A stretch of 64,000 nucleotides of DNA from Mogibacterium sp. (GTDB taxonomy: Bacteria > Bacillota > Clostridia > Peptostreptococcales > Anaerovoracaceae). The stretch lies in NCBI GenBank assembly GCA_017512145.1, contig JAFWHB010000032.1:1-64000 (forward strand), written 5' to 3'. Made by a program: the position numbers and the translations under genes. The notes below the pieces were generated by a model that was not told the DNA's origin, did no database searches, and was given only the letters and a program-made list of their open reading frames with translations. Positions 34,670 through 41,604 of this stretch are shown one piece after another; the first letter of the stretch is position 1, and each line of letters starts with the position of its first letter.

Positions 34670-35196
34670 ATCTGCCTAACAAATTAACACTGATAAGAGT
34701 GATCGCTGTACCTTTCTTTATCATTTTATTCCTGATGGAGAAATATCCTGCGGCACTTGTGATTTTCGTAGCTGCATCGATCACCGACTACTTTGACGGC
34801 AAGATCGCCAGAGAGCAGAATCTCGTAACTAATTTTGGCAAGATCATGGACCCTCTCGCTGACAAGATCCTTGTATACTCGGCACTCTGCCTCTTCATAG
34901 AGGTTGAGCTCATCGATGCCTGGATGCTCATCGTGATTCTCGCAAGAGAGTTCATTATCGCAGGAATGAGAACTGTAGCTGCATCAGAGGGCAGAGTCCT
35001 TGCTGCCGGAATGTCCGGAAAGATCAAGACCGCTCTCCAGATGGTATCGGTATGCATCATTCTGCTCGGTCTTGCAGTACCTGACGTACCGAAGATAGTG
35101 ATCGTAGGATACTATGTCTTCCTGCTCTCACTTGTCATGACAATCTACTCAGGCTGTGAGTATGTGATCAAGAATAAAGACGTTTTCTCAATGTGA
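34666..35196 (+). CDS. pgsA: CDP-diacylglycerol-glycerol-3-phosphate 3-phosphatidyltransferase
   Basis: Makes phosphatidylglycerol phosphate from CDP-diacylglycerol and glycerol-3-phosphate in the membrane. The CDP-alcohol transferase motif is DYFDGKIARE...GKIMDPLADK (D-x2-DG-x2-AR...G-x3-D-x3-D). The 176 residues include about five hydrophobic helices. It overlaps rimO by 4 nt and precedes cinA by 19 nt. Confidence 0.94.
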   Translation: MNLPNKLTLIRVIAVPFFIILFLMEKYPAALVIFVAASITDYFDGKIAREQNLVTNFGKIMDPLADKILVYSALCLFIEVELIDAWMLIVILAREFIIAGMRTVAASEGRVLAAGMSGKIKTALQMVSVCIILLGLAVPDVPKIVIVGYYVFLLSLVMTIYSGCEYVIKNKDVFSM

Positions 35197-35215
35197 TGAG
35201 GTGAGGGACTAATAT

Positions 35216-36445
35216 ATGAGAACTTCGATTCTGGCTGTCGGAACAGAGCTTCTGTTCGGGCAGACTGTAAATACTAATGCGGCATTTCTCTCAGACAAGC
35301 TCAATCACATGGGCTTTGATGTGATGTATCACTTTGTCGTGGGCGATAACCCTGACAGACTCAGAGAGAAGCTTGCCGAAGCCTTCAGTGATACTGACCT
35401 GGTGCTCCTGACAGGCGGCCTCGGACCTACACAGGACGACCTGACCAAAGAAATCGTCGCCGACTTCATGGGAGCCGAGCTCTACCGTGACGAGAAGGTC
35501 ATCGAGGATCTTAAGGCATTCTTCGAAAGACACGGACGCCAGATGTCTGAGAACAATATCAAGCAGGCTTATCTGCCTGTTGGCTGCACGCCTCTTTATA
35601 ATGCTTCTGGAACAGCTCCGGGATTTGCCCTCGAGAAGGACGGCAAGATAGCTATCTGCTTCCCGGGACCTCCGCGCGAGATGAAATGGCTCTGGGAGAA
35701 TGGTGCAAAGCAGTACCTTGAGGGCTTCATGGAGAAGAAGATGTTCTACAGGGTCATAAGGACCATCGGAAGAGGAGAGTCGGATCTTGAAATGGATCTG
35801 ATGCCTCTGATCGACGGACAGACAGATCCAACCATCGCAACCTATGCCAAGGAAGGCGAGTGCACTCTGAGAGTTGCTTCGCAGCGTGACACCATGGAAG
35901 AGGCCGAGAAGGCTGTTGAAGAAATGATCGCCAGGATAGAAGGAATCGCCGGCGAATATATCTACAGCTATGATGATGAAGAGCTCAATGAAGTAGTCGT
36001 AAGACTTCTTAAGGAGAAGGGCCTCACGATCTCGGCAGCAGAGTCATGCACGGGAGGCAAATTTGCCGCTGCTATTACTGATGTTGCAGGGGCTTCTGAA
36101 GTCATTCAGTACTCATATGTCACATACAGCTGTCAGGCTAAGACTGACATGGTAGGAGTTCCGGCTGAGATGATCGAGGAATTCAGCGTAGTAAGCCCTG
36201 AGGTCGCAGAGGCCATGGCTGCAGGCGCAAGAGCTGCATCAGGCGCAGACATCGGAATAGCGATCACAGGATATGCAGGACCTGAAGCAGATCCTGGAAG
36301 AGAGGCCGGCGAGGCATATATCGGATATGCATACGGAGACAAAACAGGTGCAGTAGAGGTCCGTACTTCCAGAAACTTCAGGAAGTGGAACAGGAACTAT
36401 TTCGTTCTCAGAATGCTGAGGACAGTCTACAAACTGATCAAATAA
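35216..36445 (+). CDS. cinA: CinA-family protein (NMN deamidase / putative ADP-ribose pyrophosphatase)
   Basis: Two-domain CinA. Residues 1-170 are the MoaB/COG1058-like domain (AVGTELLFGQTVNTNAAFLS, LTGGLGPTQDDLTKE). Residues 250-409 are the CinA C-terminal domain with AESCTGGKFAAAITD, linked to nicotinamide mononucleotide deamidation. GAGGTGAGG precedes ATG 35216. The position just upstream of recA is conserved in Bacillota, where cinA and recA are both linked to competence and DNA damage. Confidence 0.93.
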   Translation: MRTSILAVGTELLFGQTVNTNAAFLSDKLNHMGFDVMYHFVVGDNPDRLREKLAEAFSDTDLVLLTGGLGPTQDDLTKEIVADFMGAELYRDEKVIEDLKAFFERHGRQMSENNIKQAYLPVGCTPLYNASGTAPGFALEKDGKIAICFPGPPREMKWLWENGAKQYLEGFMEKKMFYRVIRTIGRGESDLEMDLMPLIDGQTDPTIATYAKEGECTLRVASQRDTMEEAEKAVEEMIARIEGIAGEYIYSYDDEELNEVVVRLLKEKGLTISAAESCTGGKFAAAITDVAGASEVIQYSYVTYSCQAKTDMVGVPAEMIEEFSVVSPEVAEAMAAGARAASGADIGIAITGYAGPEADPGREAGEAYIGYAYGDKTGAVEVRTSRNFRKWNRNYFVLRMLRTVYKLIK

Positions 36446-36528
36446 TTAAATATTTTCCGCGAAGTGAAGTTATTGCAGGATATCGTGACTTTTCGGTTCG
36501 ACTTTTTCTGCGCTTCCAAATTATAATA

Positions 36529-36557
36529 TTGACAACCAGTCCAAAGACAAGTATTAT
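36529..36557 (+). promoter_or_regulatory. Promoter of recA
   Basis: TTGACA (36529-36534), 17-nt spacer, TATTAT (36552-36557). Confidence 0.75.
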
Positions 36558-36562
36558 AATTG

Positions 36563-36576
36563 CGAACACATGTTCT
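36563..36576 (+). promoter_or_regulatory. LexA (SOS) box of recA
   Basis: CGAACACATGTTCT fits the Gram-positive LexA consensus CGAACRNRYGTTYC except for the last base. It lies 5 nt past the -10 box and 20 nt before the start codon, so bound LexA would block transcription. Confidence 0.8.
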
Positions 36577-36595
36577 ACAGAATCAGGGAGGCAAT

Positions 36596-37666
36596 ATGGC
36601 TATCAATAACACAGATAAATCAGCCAAGGAGAAGGCTTTAAACCAGGCACTTGAACAAATACAGAAACAATACGGCAAGGGAGCTATCATGAAGCTCGGA
36701 GATGCAGGTCCTGTCAGCAATCTGGACGTTATCTCAACAGGCTCGATCAGCCTTGACCTTGCGACCGGAGTCGGCGGATATCCTAAGGGCAGGATCATCG
36801 AGATCTATGGTCCTGAGTCATCAGGTAAGACTACTCTGACACTTCATGCCATCGCAGAGGCACAGAAGAATGGCGGACAGGCAGCATTTATTGATGCTGA
36901 GCATGCACTCGATCCTGTCTATGCCAAGAATCTCGGCGTCAACGTAGATGAGCTCCTTGTTTCACAGCCTGACACAGGAGAGCAGGCTCTTGAGATCTGC
37001 GAGATGCTTGCAAGATCAGGAGCTCTCGATATCATAGTCATAGACTCTGTAGCAGCTCTTGTACCTAAGGCTGAGATCCAGGGCGAGATGGGAGATTCAC
37101 ATGTAGGTCTTCAGGCAAGACTTATGTCACAGGCTCTCCGTAAGATCGCAGGTGCCGTCAATAAGTCCAATACATGCGTAATTTTCATCAATCAGCTCAG
37201 AGAGAAGATCGGCGTTATGTTCGGTAACCCTGAGACGACTACAGGCGGCAGAGCTCTTAAGTTCTACGCTTCGATGAGACTTGATGTAAGAAGAGTTGAG
37301 ACCATCAAGAAGGGCGAGGAGATGCTCGGTAACAGGACCAGAGTCAAGATCGTCAAGAACAAGGTCGCTCCTCCATTCAAGAAGTCTGAGTTCGATATCA
37401 TGTACGGCACAGGTATTTCTCTTGCAGGAGACATCCTCGATACAGCTGCTGAGGTCGGTATCATCGACAAGGCAGGATCATGGTACAGCTACAATGGAGA
37501 GCGTATCGGCCAGGGCCGAGAGAATGTCAAGACATATCTTGAAGAGCATCCTGACGTAATGGAAGAGATCAGGAACAAGGTCATGGATCACTTCAGAGGC
37601 ACCAGCTCTGCAGACGGCGATGCCGGCATCAGAGTAGATGAAGACGGAGTTGTCATAGAAGACTAA
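36596..37666 (+). CDS. recA: Recombinase RecA
   Basis: Forms filaments on single-stranded DNA, catalyses strand exchange and triggers LexA self-cleavage. Walker A is GPESSGKTT from Gly72; IDAEHALDP and [20 protein letters not shown] follow. The 356 residues are standard. I chose ATG 36596, with GGGAGG 5 nt upstream; the open frame extends to 36560 through the LexA box. SOS control is visible in the sequence. Confidence 0.98.
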   Translation: MAINNTDKSAKEKALNQALEQIQKQYGKGAIMKLGDAGPVSNLDVISTGSISLDLATGVGGYPKGRIIEIYGPESSGKTTLTLHAIAEAQKNGGQAAFIDAEHALDPVYAKNLGVNVDELLVSQPDTGEQALEICEMLARSGALDIIVIDSVAALVPKAEIQGEMGDSHVGLQARLMSQALRKIAGAVNKSNTCVIFINQLREKIGVMFGNPETTTGGRALKFYASMRLDVRRVETIKKGEEMLGNRTRVKIVKNKVAPPFKKSEFDIMYGTGISLAGDILDTAAEVGIIDKAGSWYSYNGERIGQGRENVKTYLEEHPDVMEEIRNKVMDHFRGTSSADGDAGIRVDEDGVVIED

Positions 37667-37695
37667 TAAACAGCCCGAATAATTGCAAATAGTGC

Positions 37696-37724
37696 TTGAC
37701 GAAGATTATCCTCTGTGTTAATAT
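37696..37724 (+). promoter_or_regulatory. Promoter of rplU operon
   Basis: TTGACG (37696-37701), 17-nt spacer, TAATAT (37719-37724). It leaves a leader of about 95 nt before rplU. Confidence 0.7.
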
Positions 37725-37729
37725 TGAAC

Positions 37730-37812
37730 GCGGTCAACCGCTCGAAGAAGGTTTATGAAGCATTCAGCACGAGGCAGAATGCACCTGAGATTCGGCGAGT
37801 CTGGTTTAAGGA
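37730..37812 (+). promoter_or_regulatory. Possible ribosomal L21 leader
   Basis: The leader between the promoter and rplU is where many Bacillota have a structured L21 autoregulatory RNA. It contains short pairing segments such as GCGGTCAACCGC and GAGATTCGGCGAGTC, but I could not fold it, so the assignment is by position. Confidence 0.3.
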
Positions 37813-37825
37813 GGAATTAATAATT

Positions 37826-38308
37826 ATGTATGCAATTATCAGAACTGGCGGCAAGCAGTACAGAGTTCAGATGGACGATGAGTTCAGAGTTGAGAAGCTT
37901 GACGCACAGGTAGGCGACACTGTAGTATTCGACGAAGTCGTAGCAGTAGGTGGCGAAGAGCTCGTAGTAGGTACACCACTCGTTGAGGGTTGTGCAGTTC
38001 AGGCTGAGGTACTCGAGCAGGGTAAGGCTGACAAGGTCATCATCTACAAGTACAAGGCTAAGAAGGACTACAGACGTAAGAATGGTCACAGACAGCCATA
38101 CACACTCGTCAAGGTTACAGGAATCGGTGATTTCAAGGCTGAGAAGAAGACAGTATCTGCAGCTAAGGAAGAGACTTCAGAAGACGCACCTAAGGTCAAC
38201 GCTTCAATGAAGAAGGACGAGCTCCTTGCTGTAGCTAAGGAAATGGGCATCGAGGTTGCAGCCAAGGCAACCAAGGCTGACATCCTTGCAGCTATCGAGG
38301 CCAACTAA
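37826..38308 (+). CDS. rplU: 50S ribosomal protein L21 with SAP/HeH-like C-terminal extension
   Basis: Residues 1-103 are canonical L21 ([30 protein letters not shown]). Residues 125-160 ([19 protein letters not shown] then [10 protein letters not shown]) form a small helix-extended-helix, as in SAP, LEM or Rho-N domains, joined by an acidic linker. L21 is normally about 103 residues, so this extension is about 57. AAGGAGG precedes ATG 37826. The extension could bind nucleic acid. rpmA follows directly; the Prp protease gene usual between them is missing. Confidence 0.93.
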   Translation: MYAIIRTGGKQYRVQMDDEFRVEKLDAQVGDTVVFDEVVAVGGEELVVGTPLVEGCAVQAEVLEQGKADKVIIYKYKAKKDYRRKNGHRQPYTLVKVTGIGDFKAEKKTVSAAKEETSEDAPKVNASMKKDELLAVAKEMGIEVAAKATKADILAAIEAN

Positions 38309-38331
38309 TAGAGAACAGGAGGTAACATTCG

Positions 38332-38592
38332 ATGTCAAGTAAGAAAGGTGTAGGAAGCTCCAAGAACGGTAGAGATTCCGAGTCCAAGAGACTTGGACTT
38401 AAGGTAGGCGCAGGCGAATATGTAAGTGCAGGCAGCATCATCATGAGACAGAGAGGAACTAAGATCCATCCGGGTAACAATGTTGGTATCGGTGGAGATG
38501 ACACTCTGTTCGCTAAGATCGATGGAACTGTAAAGTTCGAGAGATACGACAAGAAGAGAAAGAAAGTCAGCGTTTACAGCCAGGAAGCATAA
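38332..38592 (+). CDS. rpmA: 50S ribosomal protein L27, without cleavable N-terminal extension
   Basis: Large-subunit protein at the peptidyl-transferase centre. [20 protein letters not shown] is the short N-terminus also seen outside Bacillota. Most Bacillota make L27 with about nine extra residues ending FFA that are cleaved by Prp. Here that extension is absent, and no prp gene lies between rplU and rpmA, so the two losses agree. The 86 residues are typical. A terminator follows, before obgE. Confidence 0.95.
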   Translation: MSSKKGVGSSKNGRDSESKRLGLKVGAGEYVSAGSIIMRQRGTKIHPGNNVGIGGDDTLFAKIDGTVKFERYDKKRKKVSVYSQEA

Positions 38593-38599
38593 TCTATGG

Positions 38600-38624
38600 G
38601 CCCCTACGTTAAGTAGGGGCTTTT
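38600..38624 (+). terminator. Terminator/attenuator between rpmA and obgE
   Basis: GCCCCTAC (38600-38607), GTTAA, GTAGGGGC (38613-38620), TTTT. As obgE follows 17 nt later with no separate promoter, partial readthrough is likely. Confidence 0.75.
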
Positions 38625-38640
38625 GATTCGGAGAATAATC

Positions 38641-39924
38641 ATGTTCGTAGACAGAGCAGAAATCACAATAATATCAGGCAAGGGCGGCAATGGCGCTGTT
38701 ACTTTCAGGCGTGATCCTTATGTACCGGATGGAGGTCCGGACGGAGGCGATGGAGGTGATGGCGGCAGTGTCATTTTCGTTGCCGACCGTAATCTCAGGA
38801 CCCTTATGGACCTCAAATACAAGAGGAAGTACCAGGCTGAGAACGGACAGAACGGAATGAAGCGCAACCGCTTTGGCCGTAAGGGCGAAGACCTCTATAT
38901 CAAGGTACCTGTGGGAACTCTTATTATCGATAAGGAGACAGGTCTTCTCATGAAGGACCTCTGTAATGACGGGGACACTGTAGTCGCTGCTAAGGGCGGC
39001 AAAGGCGGAAGAGGCAATGTCCACTACAAGAGCAGCATCAGGCAGGCTCCTAACTTCGCAGAGGCAGGAGGATTTGCCAAGGAGAGACAGGTAATTCTCG
39101 AGCTCAAGCTGCTTGCGGATGTCGGACTTCTTGGCTTCCCTAATGTAGGTAAGTCAACGCTTCTTTCGGTCAGCACCAATTCCAAGCCTAAGATCGCAGG
39201 ATATCACTTTACCACGATCGATCCTAATCTCGGTGTTGTATATCTGCACGACACCAGCTTTGTCATGGCAGATATAGCTGGTATCATAGAGGGAGCATCC
39301 CAGGGCGCAGGCCTTGGATTCAAGTTCCTCAAGCATATCGAGAGAACCAAGGTGCTCGTTCATGTAATCGATGTAGCGGGCTCCGAAGGCAGAGATCCTA
39401 TCGAAGACTATAAGAAGATCAATGCCGAGCTCGAGCAGTTCGATGTAAGACTTCTTAACAAGCCTCAGATCATAGCAGCCAACAAGACAGACCTTATAAC
39501 AGATGAGGCAGCATATAACGAGTTCCTTGAATTCATGAAGAAAGAAGGCCGCAAGGTCTTCCCAATCTGTGCTGCCGGCAGACAGGGTATCACAGAGCTT
39601 CTCAACGAAGTTCTCTATGAACTTGAGCATTACGAGGCTCCTTACGAAGAACCTATTCCTATGTATGACTTCTCACAGGATGACTATGATGCTGACTACA
39701 AGAAGATCAGCGCGTACAGGGATGAGGACGGAGCGTTTGTCCTTGAGGGCAAGCAGCTGACCAAGATCTTCAATTCTACTAACTTCAATGACAGCAGCTC
39801 AATAAGATATCTTTACAATTACATTGTGAAGCAGGGAGGCATCAAGCTTCTTCAGGGACTTGGGCTTAAGGAAGGCGATACTGTAAGGATCGAGAATTTC
39901 GAATTCGACTATACTGAAGACTAG
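38641..39924 (+). CDS. obgE: GTPase ObgE/CgtA
   Basis: Ribosome-assembly GTPase. Residues 1-158 form the glycine-rich Obg fold (ISGKGGNGAVTFRR, GGDGGDGGSVIFVAD). The G1 motif is GFPNVGKS from Gly165, and DIAGIIEGA, NKTD and a C-terminal OCT domain follow. I chose ATG 38641, with GGAG 8 nt upstream; the upstream part of the frame does not match the family. Length 427 is normal. A terminator follows at 39958. Confidence 0.96.
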   Translation: MFVDRAEITIISGKGGNGAVTFRRDPYVPDGGPDGGDGGDGGSVIFVADRNLRTLMDLKYKRKYQAENGQNGMKRNRFGRKGEDLYIKVPVGTLIIDKETGLLMKDLCNDGDTVVAAKGGKGGRGNVHYKSSIRQAPNFAEAGGFAKERQVILELKLLADVGLLGFPNVGKSTLLSVSTNSKPKIAGYHFTTIDPNLGVVYLHDTSFVMADIAGIIEGASQGAGLGFKFLKHIERTKVLVHVIDVAGSEGRDPIEDYKKINAELEQFDVRLLNKPQIIAANKTDLITDEAAYNEFLEFMKKEGRKVFPICAAGRQGITELLNEVLYELEHYEAPYEEPIPMYDFSQDDYDADYKKISAYRDEDGAFVLEGKQLTKIFNSTNFNDSSSIRYLYNYIVKQGGIKLLQGLGLKEGDTVRIENFEFDYTED

Positions 39925-39957
39925 ATACAGGGCGTAGAATATTTTCAGCGCATGATT

Positions 39958-40000
39958 AATAGCAGATAGCAGTTCATCAGGAACGTATCTGCTATTTTTT
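39958..40000 (+). terminator. Terminator after obgE
   Basis: AATAGCAGATA (39958-39968) and TATCTGCTATT (39986-39996) form a perfect 11-bp stem with a 17-nt loop, followed by TTTT. Confidence 0.8.
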
Positions 40001-40192
40001 GTGCATTAACTTCTTAAATTACTACAATATGTTGTTAAAATAACCTGTAAAAAACTGAATATCGTTGAATAGTTGTAGAATTTCGTAATTTTTCTGTTAT
40101 TTTTTGGTAATTGTCCGTAAACTTGTCGCTGTTTTGGGTTTTTGCAGAGATATATTATATTTACAGCGCAATCTCGAGAAAGGAGGCAGCAT

Positions 40193-40831
40193 ATGCCTGC
40201 CAGCGTTGTTAATAGAATAAGAGCCGGAGTGGAAGACCTGCTTCAGGACAGGAAACTTGTTATCAGGATACTTACTGTTCTGCTGATACTTGCTGCCGCA
40301 CTGCTTCTCAGGATCCATGAATCAGGAAAGGCAGATATAACAGTTGATGTAGCTGATGATGCAACTCCGGCAAGCGAGATATTTGTAGATATAGGAGGTG
40401 CTGTAAGCAGGCCGGGTGTATACAAAGCAGATACTAAGACAAGACTTTATGAGGTGATCGAGATGGCCGGAGGGCTGAGAAGTGATGCGGATACCGATTC
40501 GATCAATCAGGCAGCGTATGTCGAAGACGGTCAGAAAATAATAATTCCCGCACACAGAGAACCTTCCGCGGACACATATGGAGATGCTCAGATTTCAGCA
40601 GAAGTCCCGTCTCAGACCGGCGTTACCGCTGCCGCCACGCAGGATCTTGTCAACATCAATACCGCTTCTAAGGAAGAACTGCAGACACTGAGCGGCATTG
40701 GCGAGGTCATGGCTGACAGAATCATAGAATACAGATCCGGCACTTTATTCAAATCAATAGAAGACATTAAGTCAGTTAAAGGTATAGGAGATGCGGTCTT
40801 TGACAAAATCAAAGATTCGATAACTGTGTAA
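40193..40831 (+). CDS. comEA: Competence protein ComEA (SLBB plus helix-hairpin-helix)
   Basis: Binds incoming DNA at the cell surface during transformation. From the N-terminus: a membrane helix (about 22-41, LVIRILTVLLILAAALLL), an SLBB domain (FVDIGGAVSRPGVY), a flexible linker, then a HhH DNA-binding domain (DLVNINTASKEELQTLSGIG, DIKSVKGIGD). AAAGGAGG supports ATG 40193. Only this part of the machinery is in the window; ComEC is not, and a ComEA alone does not prove competence. Confidence 0.9.
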   Translation: MPASVVNRIRAGVEDLLQDRKLVIRILTVLLILAAALLLRIHESGKADITVDVADDATPASEIFVDIGGAVSRPGVYKADTKTRLYEVIEMAGGLRSDADTDSINQAAYVEDGQKIIIPAHREPSADTYGDAQISAEVPSQTGVTAAATQDLVNINTASKEELQTLSGIGEVMADRIIEYRSGTLFKSIEDIKSVKGIGDAVFDKIKDSITV

Positions 40832-40857
40832 ACGATCAAGTGCAAGGAGGAATTAAA

Positions 40858-41337
40858 ATGGCCAGAATAAATAACAGGATCTATCCTTCAGAACTTTTTC
40901 AGTACAGGGGGAGAAACTATCTGTTTGGATTTGCACCTTCTGAGAAGACTTCAAAAGGTGCTTATTCCCAGTATCTGCTCTTCATGAAGACCATCACCGG
41001 AATACTCGGAGAGTTCGGTATACATATGAGCAATAACGGATATGCCTTCATAATAGATGCTGTTATGGTGATAATTGACATGCGAAGTCTGGATATAAGG
41101 CTCAACAGTGATGTCTATCCATATATCGCTTACAAATATGAATATAAGAGATATTCATCTATAGAACATAACATCAGAAATGCAATCAGATCAGCATACA
41201 GAGACAATGAAAGACACCCCGGTACGAACAAAATGGGAATATTCGAAAGAGTTCCGACAAACAAGCAGTTCCTGTTCTATGTTACTGAGTGTGTATGGCG
41301 CAGTATGCAGGACGAAATACTGCCGGCTGCGTGTTGA
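40858..41337 (+). CDS. Stand-alone Spo0A C-terminal-like DNA-binding protein
   Basis: The middle of this 159-residue protein (about 40-140) matches the order of the Spo0A effector domain: an ITxILxExGI helix with GYAFIIDAVMVII, a YPYIAYKYEY segment, the recognition region SSIEHNIRNAIRSAYRDN, and PTNKQFLFYV at the end. There is no phosphoacceptor receiver domain. AAGGAGGAAT precedes ATG 40858. It lies 26 nt after comEA, so the two may be co-transcribed. I infer a transcription factor separate from phosphorelay control. No spo0A is in the window to compare. Confidence 0.65.
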   Translation: MARINNRIYPSELFQYRGRNYLFGFAPSEKTSKGAYSQYLLFMKTITGILGEFGIHMSNNGYAFIIDAVMVIIDMRSLDIRLNSDVYPYIAYKYEYKRYSSIEHNIRNAIRSAYRDNERHPGTNKMGIFERVPTNKQFLFYVTECVWRSMQDEILPAAC

Positions 41338-41387
41338 TTTGACAACACTATCGTGTTAGCATCACATGTGACGGAGGATCTAATACG

Positions 41388-41555
41388 ATGGAAAAATACA
41401 AAATTGACAGAATCAACGAACTAGCACACAAGTCCAAGAACATTGGACTCACAGAAGAAGAGAAGCTTGAGCAGGCAGAGCTCAGAGCTGAATTCATTGC
41501 TTCGATAAGAGTAGATGTAAGAGCATCCCTTGAAACTATAGAAATAGTTGACTGA
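41388..41555 (+). CDS. DUF896 (YnzC-like) protein
   Basis: The 55 residues carry the DUF896 hallmarks: KIDRINELAHKSK and GLTEEEKLEQAELRAEFIASIR. These small helical proteins have unclear function; YnzC is linked to the SOS operon in B. subtilis. ACGGAGGATC precedes ATG 41388. A possible promoter starts at TTGACA (41339-41344). It lies 49 nt before alaS. Confidence 0.85.
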   Translation: MEKYKIDRINELAHKSKNIGLTEEEKLEQAELRAEFIASIRVDVRASLETIEIVD

Positions 41556-41604
41556 ATAGGATATAATAAAGGGAAGTTTTTTAAAAAGCCAGGGGAGATT
41601 ATAA

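Noticed and set aside
41556..41604. T-box leader before alaS
   Set aside because: Only 49 nt upstream, without T-box sequence or terminator hairpin; TATAAT at about 41565 lacks a properly spaced -35.
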